IMG/VR virus record: IMGVR_UViG_3300042477_000480
Coordinates: 124,001-188,000 of that record
Origin: a virus
DNA length: 64,000 nucleotides
Strand: one strand, 5' to 3'
Shown here: piece by piece, positions 14,903 to 21,035 of the stretch
Layout of the letters: every line of letters begins with the position of its first letter
Numbering within the stretch: the first letter of the stretch is position 1
The notes under the pieces: generated by a model
Told to the model about the DNA's origin: nothing
Databases searched by the model: none
What the model saw: only the letters and a program-made list of their open reading frames with translations
Translations under genes and position numbers: made by a program

Positions 14903-15316
14903 TTATTCGACCACCACGGACTTACCGGCGTACGAGATCTCCGCGAAGGGCGTGATCACAGCCGACAAATCCTCGACCACAGCGCCATCCACCGCCACAC
15001 GGCCCATCACGATCTCCCTGCGCGCGATGCTCGCCGGGATCTGATACGCGCGCGTCAACGCCTCCACGAGATACACCGCCGGATACGCCTCGGGCGGCTT
15101 TCCCAGCTGATCGTCCAAAAGGATCAGCGCCGCCTCGATCGAAAACTCGCCCGACACCGCCGCCTTATCAGGCGAAACCACACCGTGCAGGCTGCAGGCG
15201 TACGACCCGTTCTGCTGCAGAAATCGGATCAGGCTGCGGGCCGTTGTGCTATCAAAAGCCCGGCCCACCGCCTCGTTGTTGTACGTTCCGCCGATGCCAT
15301 AGATCATCAGGTTCAT
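14903..15316 (-). CDS. protein with C-terminal S4-like RNA-binding domain
   Basis: The 137-residue protein starts at the ATG at 15316, two bases past the upstream stop. Residues 92-137 read IPASIARREIVMGRVAVDGAVVEDLSAVI...ISYAGKSVVVE. This follows the S4-domain layout 'S.ARR.I..G.V.V.G..V.D....I..G...', similar to the C-terminal domain of tyrosyl-tRNA synthetases. The first 90 residues are of unknown fold. With the 63-residue S4 gene it makes two S4-type proteins in a region that also encodes tRNAs, a tmRNA and structured RNAs, which suggests a shared RNA-handling role (inference). Confidence 0.6.
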   Translation of the reverse strand: MNLMIYGIGGTYNNEAVGRAFDSTTARSLIRFLQQNGSYACSLHGVVSPDKAAVSGEFSIEAALILLDDQLGKPPEAYPAVYLVEALTRAYQIPASIARREIVMGRVAVDGAVVEDLSAVITPFAEISYAGKSVVVE

Positions 15317-15320
15317 GATA

Positions 15321-15977
15321 TTAATCCCAGAGGCCCTCAAAGTACTTACCAAAGAGCAAGAGTCCACGAGACTTCCTGCTCTGCCACTCCATGTGGCCGT
15401 CCCTGTCGTACCCACCGCGGCGCATCGCGTCCTGAAACGAAAGCCCCGGTTCAGTCCGCGGTTTCGCCGGGTCCAGATCGTAATGAAACTTGTCTTCGGC
15501 GTTCGGGTCGACCATCTGCTCAAACGCCCAGATCATTTCATTCATCACCCAGTCCCACCGCTTGTGGGTGTTATCATCCGAGTACCCCATGTTCTGCTGT
15601 TCGGCAGTCAGGGGCGGCGCATTAACACTCTTCAGCTCGTCTGGTACGTCTTCGTCTTCCACGTGCGGCGAGCCGTGCTTGGTCTCTTTCAGCTGCTTGA
15701 GCATGGGCAGGACAATAAGCGCGAGCGTATCGTCCATGCCCCACGTGTCGTACGCGTCAATGCGAATCTTGACCTTGCGTGGCCAGCGGTGATTGATCCA
15801 GTTCTCCAACCGGTTTAAATAATAAAACCGCTTGAACACCCACGAATCGATCTGCTCCTGCTTGTCGTACTCTTCTTCGTTGCGGGCGTTATACACGCCG
15901 TACCAGCGCTGGACGGCCCGCTTGAGCCACGTGTACGGCCGAAACCAGTGATCGTACGGGCCGATGTAAACCTTCAT
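15321..15977 (-). CDS. conserved phage protein of unknown function (IGPYDxW family)
   Basis: The 218-residue protein starts MKVYIGPYDHWFRPY after GGAGGAAGCG; the longer frame upstream has no ribosome site. Phrases such as IDAYDTWGMDDTLALIVLPMLKQLKETKHGSP and RWDWVMNEMIWAFEQ resemble a protein I recall from many large phages, always annotated as hypothetical. Rich in Trp, Tyr and Asp. Leader TTTCACGGAGG is shared with other genes of this block. Overlaps the upstream zinc-ribbon gene by four bases. Confidence 0.7.
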   Translation of the reverse strand: MKVYIGPYDHWFRPYTWLKRAVQRWYGVYNARNEEEYDKQEQIDSWVFKRFYYLNRLENWINHRWPRKVKIRIDAYDTWGMDDTLALIVLPMLKQLKETKHGSPHVEDEDVPDELKSVNAPPLTAEQQNMGYSDDNTHKRWDWVMNEMIWAFEQMVDPNAEDKFHYDLDPAKPRTEPGLSFQDAMRRGGYDRDGHMEWQSRKSRGLLLFGKYFEGLWD

Positions 15978-16282
15978 CGCTTCCTCCGTGAAAGAAACCG
16001 GGGCCATTGGTGCCGACAATATGGGCACTGCCAGTAGCTTACGCCGTCGTAATGCTCTGGATGATCATGCGGCAGCTCAACACCCACGATCCGGCTGAAC
16101 CGGTATGGCGGGCTGTAATGATCTTCGATGTACTTCTGCAGTTCCTCGTCGGACTTGTCGGCGCACCAATCCTGCGTCCGTAACACGTCGAAGATCGCGC
16201 CGCCATCCCAGCTGGCATTGCAGCTAGGGCAGCGACCGTGATGATCCAGCTCTATCGGCTTGTCGTCCTTAGAAACTTTCAT
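15974..16282 (-). CDS. small zinc-ribbon protein
   Basis: The 102-residue protein has a CPSC pair near residue 18 and a CPYC pair near residue 87, typical of a zinc ribbon split by a loop of about 65 residues. It ends in basic residues. It overlaps the neighbouring start codons by four bases on both sides, so it is part of a tight operon. Target unknown; zinc ribbons usually bind nucleic acid or protein. Confidence 0.62.
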   Translation of the reverse strand: MKVSKDDKPIELDHHGRCPSCNASWDGGAIFDVLRTQDWCADKSDEELQKYIEDHYSPPYRFSRIVGVELPHDHPEHYDGVSYWQCPYCRHQWPRFLSRRKR

Positions 16283-16533
16283 ACGGGCAACTCTTCTTTC
16301 GCTGGGAGTAAGCAGTACCGATCCTTGTACGGGAACACGCCGAGTGACCTCCCGTTATCCCATCGCACGCTTATCTGATGCCACTCCGGTGGACCCTCGA
16401 AGTTAACGTGCACAATCGTGCCTTCAAGCCCGGCCGGCATATCTTTCTCCACGGGCATCCATGTGGAGCCGGGATTGACCATCTGAGACAGCAACCGAAT
16501 CCGCAAACCAACCGCAGGCGCAAGCGACGCCAT
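16279..16533 (-). CDS. DUF4314-like small protein
   Basis: The 84-residue protein starts at the ATG at 16533, which overlaps the upstream stop (TAATG) and has GGAGG nearby. It reads GLRIRLLSQM...GLEGTIVHVN...ISVRWDNGRSLGVFPYKDRY, which fits the DUF4314 layout 'G..V.L..M......G..GTV..V.....V.WDNG..L....D'. Small beta-rich domain found in phages and mobile elements; function unknown. Confidence 0.66.
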   Translation of the reverse strand: MASLAPAVGLRIRLLSQMVNPGSTWMPVEKDMPAGLEGTIVHVNFEGPPEWHQISVRWDNGRSLGVFPYKDRYCLLPAKEELPV

Positions 16534-16739
16534 TAGAAACCCTCCGGAAAGACACGAACACTTCCTGCGTTCTGCCGAAACGCAGCGATCATGGGCTTGT
16601 AGACCGACTCGCACAGCCCGTGCTGCGCGCAGAGGTCTTCGGCCCAACCCATCCCCATCCAGACGACATCCTCGCTCGCCGTCAGGCTAGCGAGGCCGAC
16701 GAGCATGCACATCAGCGTTTCAACCACATCATTGCTCAC
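16533..16739 (-). CDS. small protein, unknown; start uncertain
   Basis: The C-terminal region reads NDVVETLMCMLVGLASLTASED...GWAEDLC...VYKPMIAAFRQNAG, a compact helical protein of about 65-70 residues. No ATG suits; GTG codons at 16739 or 16727 lie beside the upstream stop at 16729. The stop overlaps the DUF4314-like start. The longer frame going back to 17012 is out of phase with a better gene and is not used. Confidence 0.5.
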   Translation of the reverse strand: MSNDVVETLMCMLVGLASLTASEDVVWMGMGWAEDLCAQHGLCESVYKPMIAAFRQNAGSVRVFPEGF

Positions 16740-17016
16740 GTAGGATGCGTGCTCGATCCCGGTTGAAGAGCGGACTGCAGCAACCCGCGCCGAAAGCTGG
16801 TTCAATTTCCCAGCCTTTTTGGGATGTAATGTGATCATAGATCCCGCAGAAGTATCGGGGCTGTTTTCCATCGTCTTGTTGAACCTCCACAAGATGTTTA
16901 CACGCTGCATCAGCCGCGCTGACGCTCTCACCAAAGCTGCAAGGCCGCCGCTTGCAGCAAAAACCAGAATGCACACACGGCACAGCGCCGGGGTACAGCG
17001 GCAAAGGGGCAACCAT
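16729..17016 (-). CDS. small Cys-rich protein, probable metal binder
   Basis: The 95-residue protein starts at the ATG at 17016 after AAGGAG. It holds nine cysteines, spread as C..G-FCC-..PC..., CKHL, CGIYD and GCCSPLFN. The pattern 'CKHL...RYFCGIYDHI...FGAGCCSPLFN' looks like a conserved phage/bacterial Cys-cluster protein that likely binds zinc or an iron-sulfur cluster. Function unknown. Confidence 0.62.
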   Translation of the reverse strand: MVAPLPLYPGAVPCVHSGFCCKRRPCSFGESVSAADAACKHLVEVQQDDGKQPRYFCGIYDHITSQKGWEIEPAFGAGCCSPLFNRDRARILREQ

Positions 17017-17063
17017 CAGATGCTCCTTCGTGGTTAAGAACGCTAATGGCACAGCGCCAATAG

Positions 17064-17282
17064 CAAAGAAAAACCGGGCGGGTCGATTTACGCGTTCCCA
17101 ACCCTATAACCCAAGACGAGCTGCAGCTCTTCTTGGAACCCCTCCACGCCGGAGTCGCCGCCACGATATTCACCGCAACGGTTCCGGAAGGTAAGGAGTA
17201 CCCGGTTTACAACGGCGCGCTCAGGTATGCTAGCTGGCGCTGGATACAGGACTTTGGGATCGCGCATACCATTCCACCCTAG
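17064..17282 (+). pseudogene. plus-strand open frame without a start codon, protein-like sequence
   Basis: Between stops at 17061 and 17280 the plus strand encodes a protein-like sequence (VDLRVPNPITQDELQLF... VPEGKEYPVYNG...ASWRWIQDFGIAHTIPP). There is no ATG or GTG and no ribosome site; only a TTG at 17133. It could be a gene remnant, a tail of a gene lost by rearrangement, or chance. Confidence 0.3.
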
Positions 17283-17317
17283 TTTCCTGCACCCCCGTTG
17301 TTGGCTTAGACCCGGCT

Positions 17318-17403
17318 GTTAATTCAGCGCTCTTACCCGATGAGGGATAAGATACGACCGCCATGTCGTAGCGTTAATTCGCGCCGCTACCCGATGAAGG
17401 ATA
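17318..17403. repeat. two imperfect direct repeats of about 31 bp
   Basis: 17318-17350 and 17373-17403 share GTTAATTC...GC...TACCCGATGA.GGATA. They lie just past the tmRNA 3' end. The rest of 17283-17415 shows no gene. Confidence 0.5.
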
Positions 17404-17415
17404 GCTCCGGGCGAG

Positions 17416-17763
17416 TGGAGCCGGCGGGAATCGAACCCGCGTCCAGAGATGTCTCCAATAAAGACGTCTACATGCGTAGGTTGTTGCTACTTGCGCTACA
17501 ACCAAAGCCAGCCGATTATCGGCGTCAGGTGGGTTACCACCATCTTTGCGTGTCTTTCCACGCCGCCTGCTGTCTTCCCAGCGGCCAACCTGATTGGGCG
17601 ATGAGGCTCAGGTCGCCTCACCCGATCACTGCGTCAAGCAGCGAGAGCGGGAGCGCTGTTGAGGGCGCCAACTAACAATGTGGGCGATTTTTAACGTGGC
17701 CCTTCGTCCAACCACGGCATGCAGTCTAGATCTTCCTCATCCTGTCGAAACCAGTACGGCCCC
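17416..17763 (-). ncRNA. ssrA: tmRNA (transfer-messenger RNA)
   Basis: The 5' end GGGGCCG pairs with the 3' CGGCTCC plus discriminator A to form a tRNA-like acceptor stem. The 5' side continues TACTGGTTTCGACAGGAT, as in tmRNAs, and the 3' side has the T arm GGACGCGGGTTCGATTCCCG. In the middle a frame from GCC at 17666 to TGA at 17634 gives the tag ALNSAPALAA, ending in the usual ALAA degradation signal. CCA is not encoded. Total about 348 nt, the length of a one-piece bacterial tmRNA. It would rescue stalled ribosomes and tag proteins for proteolysis, perhaps keeping translation going during infection. Confidence 0.93.
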
Positions 17764-17769
17764 TAAATT

Positions 17770-17958
17770 TCACGCAACTGCGCTGGGCAGTGGCGTTACT
17801 TCGTAGGCGCGGCCATAAAAATAGCCGTGCCAAAAGTCGTCAACGTGTTTGTCTTGCAACAGCGCATTCTGATCCGCAACTGTTGCAGCCTCTTCCTTGT
17901 TTAGTTTCAACACGCGGCAGTTGTTGCCGAGAGTTTCCGCATACACAAGCGGTGTCAT
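17770..17958 (-). CDS. 62-residue small protein, unknown
   Basis: Starts at the ATG at 17958 after AAGGGAAACGAA; the longer upstream frame runs into the tRNA-Leu region and is rejected. The protein is soluble, with a helical middle (NKEEAATVADQNALL) and an aromatic stretch (DDFWHGYFYGRAYEV). It lies between tRNA-Leu(UAG) and the tmRNA, whose 5' end begins seven bases after its stop, so the three are likely co-transcribed and processed. Confidence 0.6.
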   Translation of the reverse strand: MTPLVYAETLGNNCRVLKLNKEEAATVADQNALLQDKHVDDFWHGYFYGRAYEVTPLPSAVA

Positions 17959-18044
17959 TTCGTTTCCCTTTTGTGAAAAATGAAACCAGCACGGCCACAA
18001 TTGTATTAGAAACTCACCGCAAAACGTTGAGTTTCCAATATGAA

Positions 18045-18119
18045 TAACCCGGGTGGGAGTCGAACCCACAACAAGTAGATCCTAAGTCTACCGCCTCTGC
18101 CAATTGGGCTACCGAGTCA
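18045..18119 (-). tRNA. tRNA-Leu (anticodon UAG), short variable arm
   Basis: Acceptor GACTCGG/CCGGGTT (two G-U), D arm GCC..GGC, anticodon stem GTAGA/TCTAC with loop CTTAGGA (UAG), variable region of five bases, T arm GTGGG-TTCGACT-CCCAC. Leu tRNAs of bacteria normally have a long variable arm; this one does not. CCA not encoded. Confidence 0.85.
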
Positions 18120-18191
18120 TTAAATGTGGCTGGTTGAGAAGGCAACCATTTAACCAAGCCCAACACCTTGCGAATGCGTTGGCACCACACA

Positions 18192-18263
18192 TGACCCCAC
18201 GGGGATTCGAACCCCGATTATCGCCGTGAAAGGGCGGTGTCCTAACCATTAGACGATGGGGCC
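18192..18263 (-). tRNA. tRNA-Glu (anticodon UUC)
   Basis: Cloverleaf with acceptor GGCCCCA/TGGGGTC, anticodon loop CTTTCAC and T arm CGGGG-TTCGAAT-CCCCG. Its D and anticodon arms closely match bacterial tRNA-Glu. CCA not encoded. Confidence 0.93.
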
Positions 18264-18267
18264 GCGG

Positions 18268-18429
18268 TCAGGCAAGTCCAACATACTCTGCTTTGCGCCA
18301 GAAGTACATTGGCATGCCGATTTGCATATGCCCGTCGCGGACGCGTGTATCCAGCGGGGCATTGTTCGAATTTGCCCACGCAATGATACTCGTCACCGCA
18401 TCGTCGCTCTGCACTGTTCTGTAAAGCAT
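18268..18429 (-). CDS. 53-residue small protein, unknown
   Basis: A short frame starts at the ATG at 18429, seven bases after GGAG, and ends five bases before tRNA-Glu. The protein (MLYRTVQSDDAV...ANSNNAPLDTRVRDG...MYFWRKAEYVGLA) looks genuine: balanced composition and aromatic C-terminus. It fills the gap between tRNA-Glu and tRNA-Ile. No family recognised. Confidence 0.6.
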   Translation of the reverse strand: MLYRTVQSDDAVTSIIAWANSNNAPLDTRVRDGHMQIGMPMYFWRKAEYVGLA

Positions 18430-18465
18430 TGGTACACTCCATTGTTATCAGAACACAAATCACAG

Positions 18466-18536
18466 TAGCCCGCCGAGGAGTCGAACCCCGCGTTGCGAGT
18501 TAATAAGACTCGCTTGCCAACCGGTTTCCGCGGGCC
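18466..18536 (-). tRNA. tRNA, probably Ile (anticodon UAU)
   Basis: Acceptor GGCCCGC/GCGGGCT, anticodon stem CGAGT/ACTCG with loop CTTATTA giving UAU, T arm CGGGG-TTCGACT-CCTCG. U at position 37 is unusual because a purine is expected there, so the anticodon call is less certain than the tRNA call. Confidence 0.7.
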
Positions 18537-18543
18537 GGAACGA

Positions 18544-18580
18544 GCGGGTGCCGGAAGCTTGGGCTTCTCCCGGCACCCGC
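18544..18580 (-). other. strong 11-bp hairpin just upstream of tRNA-Ile
   Basis: GCGGGTGCCGG (18544-18554) pairs perfectly with CCGGCACCCGC (18570-18580), with a 15-base loop. No T run follows, so it may guide RNA processing or protect the upstream mRNA end. Confidence 0.6.
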
Positions 18581-18622
18581 CCTACCAGACGCGACGCGCT
18601 TTAGCGTTTCGCGGCCAGTGTG

Positions 18623-18958
18623 CTATCGGTAGCGCTTGCAGGCGAACCAGCGGCCATTTGAGCCGCGTGCTACGCCTTGGTCAACTACCCGCATACCAGA
18701 CCGAGAAAAGCAACAGTTACCCAACGCGGCTTCGGGAGTGCTCCCGCTGCCGACGCCTTCGTAACCGCTGTTGCCGCCGAAGTGGCGGCACTGCCCGCAT
18801 CGAGCCTGCATCTCCGCAACGCCCTGCGCAGTCGCGTTGGTAGGCTGATAGTATCGCATCGGTTGATGCGACGTGTAGCTCTCGATGATGACAGGTCCGT
18901 CAGCGCAGGCAATCCCAGCAAGCACTGACAGCACAGAAAAAACACAGACGCGAATCAT
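18623..18958 (-). CDS. small secreted Cys-rich protein
   Basis: The 111-residue protein has a signal peptide (about 1-19, ending ACA). The mature part carries CGQCRHFGG, YEGVG, GNCCF and ...GVARGSNGRWFACKRY. This 'YEGVG...CCF...GVARG.nGW.AC' pattern resembles small exported phage proteins I recall from other genomes, all of unknown function. The cysteines could form disulfides in the periplasm. The leader TTCACGGAGG precedes the ATG. A strong hairpin (18544-18580) follows the stop. Confidence 0.72.
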   Translation of the reverse strand: MIRVCVFSVLSVLAGIACADGPVIIESYTSHQPMRYYQPTNATAQGVAEMQARCGQCRHFGGNSGYEGVGSGSTPEAALGNCCFSRSGMRVVDQGVARGSNGRWFACKRYR

Positions 18959-19029
18959 AGATCCTCCGTGAAGAGCTGCAGGTGCGCGCAGCCCAAAAAG
19001 ATCAGCCCCGCACCGGGCTTTCTGACACT

Positions 19030-19392
19030 TCAGCAGCCAGCCGGCTGCAGCACGCGGCCTTTGATGACGCGGCTGCCCGGTTTCCGGCCGGTGTTACGCA
19101 CCTTATGCGCAACGCCCATCCGAATCAACCGGTTGGCCCGGGCGGCGGTGAAGATGTAGTTGTTACCGATCATCCTGTTGGGGAGGAACGGGTTACGGTC
19201 CAGTCCCTTGTTCCCATGGCGACGCGACTCATGCGCCTCCAAGAACTTTTCGGCCGCCGCTGCGCGAAGCCCGTAAAAACGGTTCATGGTCAAGGGGCGC
19301 AAACCCAACAACTCACGACCGAAGTTAATACGAGCCCGAATCTCACGCATTGAGATCGAGCAGCTGCAGAGCCACGGATCGTTCTTTGCCAC
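19030..19392 (-). CDS. basic protein, unknown
   Basis: Starts at a GTG at 19392 with AAGGAGACCATC before it; longer frames lack a ribosome site. The 120-residue protein is strongly basic (MREIRARINFG..., AARANRLIRMG, NTGRKPGSRVIKGR), which suggests nucleic-acid or ribosome contact, but no domain is recognisable. Lies between two exported/small genes within the tRNA region. Confidence 0.6.
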   Translation of the reverse strand: MAKNDPWLCSCSISMREIRARINFGRELLGLRPLTMNRFYGLRAAAAEKFLEAHESRRHGNKGLDRNPFLPNRMIGNNYIFTAARANRLIRMGVAHKVRNTGRKPGSRVIKGRVLQPAGC

Positions 19393-19495
19393 GATGGTCT
19401 CCTTATCATCCCTGATGTACAGCCGCACAGCGACTGTGTCCACTGAACAGCAAGTTACACCGTGTAACCTGCTTGCAGCCAAACGCTAGCTGCAA

Positions 19496-19568
19496 TGGCC
19501 GCGGGGGGACTCGAACCCCCGCCCTCCTGCGTGTAAAGCAGGCGCTCTACCAACTGAGCTACGCGGCT
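19496..19568 (-). tRNA. tRNA-Val (anticodon UAC)
   Basis: D arm TAGCTCAGTTGGTAGAGC, anticodon stem CCTGC/GCAGG with loop TTTACAC (UAC), T arm GGGGG-TTCGAGT-CCCCC. The first acceptor pair appears to be an A-C mismatch. CCA not encoded. Confidence 0.9.
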
Positions 19569-19576
19569 ACCGTACG

Positions 19577-19945
19577 CTATTCAGCGTCGGGTTTGATGGC
19601 GTCGAGCATGTCAACGATCTGCCGCATGTACCCACGCGGCGGAAGCGGTACCCAGCTTTTTGCGCGTTCTGGGTCGTACGGTCGCCAATATGGCGCATCG
19701 TCAGCGTCCACCACACCCCAATCGTTGTTAACAAACTTGTTGTGGTTGATGGCGTCGACAAGCCGTTGCGGCATATCTTCGTACACGAGTTGCCCGTCTG
19801 GGCCCTCGTAGCAGCACTGCGTTTGCACCGTGCTGTCGAATTTACCGATGTGGATTCCGATATTCGGACCGAAGTAATAAACCATTTGGTTTTCTTCTGG
19901 CAGCCGATCGATACACCGAATCCATCCGTCGTTGTCCGCACTCAT
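19577..19945 (-). CDS. DUF551-like phage protein
   Basis: The 122-residue protein opens WIRCIDRLPEENQMVYYF and later has WRPYDPERAKSWVPLPP. DUF551 proteins share the layout 'WI....RLPe...V.......W.PLP'. They occur widely in phages and have no known function. Its ATG overlaps the upstream stop (ATGA). The gene ends nine bases before tRNA-Val. Confidence 0.68.
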   Translation of the reverse strand: MSADNDGWIRCIDRLPEENQMVYYFGPNIGIHIGKFDSTVQTQCCYEGPDGQLVYEDMPQRLVDAINHNKFVNNDWGVVDADDAPYWRPYDPERAKSWVPLPPRGYMRQIVDMLDAIKPDAE

Positions 19946-20223
19946 TCGTCTTCTTCCTCGTCGGGCGGGAACATGGCGTTCCAGCAGGTGTTGCAGATGC
20001 CGGACAGAAGAAACTCACGCTCGCTAGCGGGCAAGTACGGGAAACAATCCTGCACGTAATTGCCCGCTTCGAACCGCGCGTAGTCCTGCGGCTTGACGGT
20101 CACAGAGACCACCGTACCGCAGGAATAGCATGGACCCTCAATGAGGATCTGCTGCTCGCCACCATCGGTTACCTCTTCCGTGGTGCAGTTCCCGCGGAAG
20201 ACGTACTTTGTTATCAAAGCCAT
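19942..20223 (-). CDS. conserved phage zinc-binding protein
   Basis: Starts at the ATG at 20223 after CACGGGAGG. The 93-residue protein has CYSC and CNTC pairs and the phrase DYARFEAGNYVQDCFPYLPASEREFLLSGICNTCW (key parts FPYLPASERE and SGICNTCW). I recall this 'AFP.L...ERE.L.SG.C..CW' signature in many phage proteins of unknown function. The tail is acidic. A run of ten T on the coding strand lies between tRNA-Leu(UAA) and this gene. Confidence 0.72.
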   Translation of the reverse strand: MALITKYVFRGNCTTEEVTDGGEQQILIEGPCYSCGTVVSVTVKPQDYARFEAGNYVQDCFPYLPASEREFLLSGICNTCWNAMFPPDEEEDE

Positions 20224-20253
20224 TGAGCACCTCCCGTGAAAAAAAAAACACAA

Positions 20254-20326
20254 TAGGAGCGGTGGGACTCGAACCCACACTTGAAGGATTTTAAGTCCTT
20301 TGCCTCTGCCTTTGGGCTACACTCCC
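20254..20326 (-). tRNA. tRNA-Leu (anticodon UAA), short variable arm
   Basis: Acceptor GGGAGTG/CGCTCCT (two G-U), anticodon stem AAGGA/TCCTT with loop CTTAAAA (UAA), variable region of five bases, T arm GTGGG-TTCGAGT-CCCAC. The D arm closely resembles that of the UAG Leu tRNA, so the two are probably paralogues. Confidence 0.87.
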
Positions 20327-20330
20327 ACAT

Positions 20331-20361
20331 CTGTAAGAAAAACGATGCGAATTTCTTACAG
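20331..20361 (-). other. 10-bp hairpin just upstream of tRNA-Leu(UAA)
   Basis: CTGTAAGAAA (20331-20340) pairs with TTTCTTACAG (20352-20361). It sits between the stop of 20369-20644 and the tRNA, like the hairpin before tRNA-Ile. Confidence 0.6.
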
Positions 20362-20368
20362 AATTAAC

Positions 20369-20644
20369 TCAGGCGTCGTCGTTGTAGTCTGCCAGCCGAC
20401 GACCAGCTTTTTCGGCGGAACCGCTGTGCGCTTTCAGAAGCCCGCGCGCATCGACAGCGCGGTCGATGTAGCGGAAACACGTTTCCAACCGCAAAAACCG
20501 CGGGTAGGACTTGCGCTCCGCAAACCGGTCCAGCGCGCCACGCAAATCCTCGATGTACCGGTCAATTGCGCCGTCGTAGAATTCGGCCAACTTTTCCAGT
20601 TCATCCTTTTCGACCTCAGCGGACGACGGGCTGTTGCTCGACAT
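20369..20644 (-). CDS. small helical protein, unknown
   Basis: The 91-residue protein is charged and mainly helical (EVEKDELEKLAEFYDGAIDRYIEDLRGALDRFAERK), likely coiled coil. AAAGG lies before the ATG. Its start overlaps the end of the membrane-protein gene 20616-20885 by 29 bases. No family recognised. Confidence 0.6.
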   Translation of the reverse strand: MSSNSPSSAEVEKDELEKLAEFYDGAIDRYIEDLRGALDRFAERKSYPRFLRLETCFRYIDRAVDARGLLKAHSGSAEKAGRRLADYNDDA

Positions 20645-20885
20645 ACGCTAACCTTTCTTGTTGGGCGTTAGGGGTCCAGATGTAACGCTGCTCACCCACT
20701 TGGCACCACCAGCGTTGGCCGTCATGCCAGTAGATAGGCGTTGTTGCCGCGGACGGCGGCTGCAACGCTGTAGGTGTCGGGTGCGCATGTCGATACTCCG
20801 TGTAGCTCTGCCACAGCAGAGCAACCAACATGAACACCGCAGTGAGCAACCCGATGATATTCCCTTTGATCTCAATCCCCTTCAT
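20616..20885 (-). CDS. small single-pass membrane protein
   Basis: The 89-residue protein has a transmembrane helix at about 8-27 (GNIIGLLTAVFMLVALLW), then a Pro/Ala linker and an aromatic C-terminal part (IYWHDGQRWWCQVGEQRYIW). AAGGAGG lies at good distance from the ATG. tRNA-Lys begins 45 bases upstream. Function unknown. Confidence 0.63.
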   Translation of the reverse strand: MKGIEIKGNIIGLLTAVFMLVALLWQSYTEYRHAHPTPTALQPPSAATTPIYWHDGQRWWCQVGEQRYIWTPNAQQERLAYVEQQPVVR

Positions 20886-20929
20886 TTCAAACCTCCTTGT
20901 TTAGAAATGAAAATCATTCAATCGACCAG

Positions 20930-21003
20930 TGCCCCCTCTAGGATTCGAACCTAGGACCAACGGATTAAAAGTCCGATGCTCTAACCAGCTGAGCTAAGGG
21001 GGC
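20930..21003 (-). tRNA. tRNA-Lys (anticodon UUU)
   Basis: Acceptor GCCCCCT/AGGGGGC, D arm TAGCTCAGCTGGTTAGAGC, anticodon loop CTTTTAA (UUU), T arm CTAGG-TTCGAAT-CCTAG. Clean cloverleaf; CCA not encoded. Confidence 0.94.
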
Positions 21004-21035
21004 GGGCCAGCGACGCGTCACCGCGCCGCTGTAGA

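Noticed and set aside
14591-15625. 344-residue plus-strand frame
   Set aside because: Crosses several well-supported minus-strand genes with ribosome sites; a product of high GC content.
17310-17405. tRNA-like arm in the repeats past the tmRNA
   Set aside because: A D-loop-like and an anticodon-like stem can be drawn but there is no T arm or acceptor stem.
18313-18340. Plus-strand ATATGCCC at 18316 as a promoter -10
   Set aside because: No CTAAAT partner at the fixed distance, and it lies inside the 53-residue gene.
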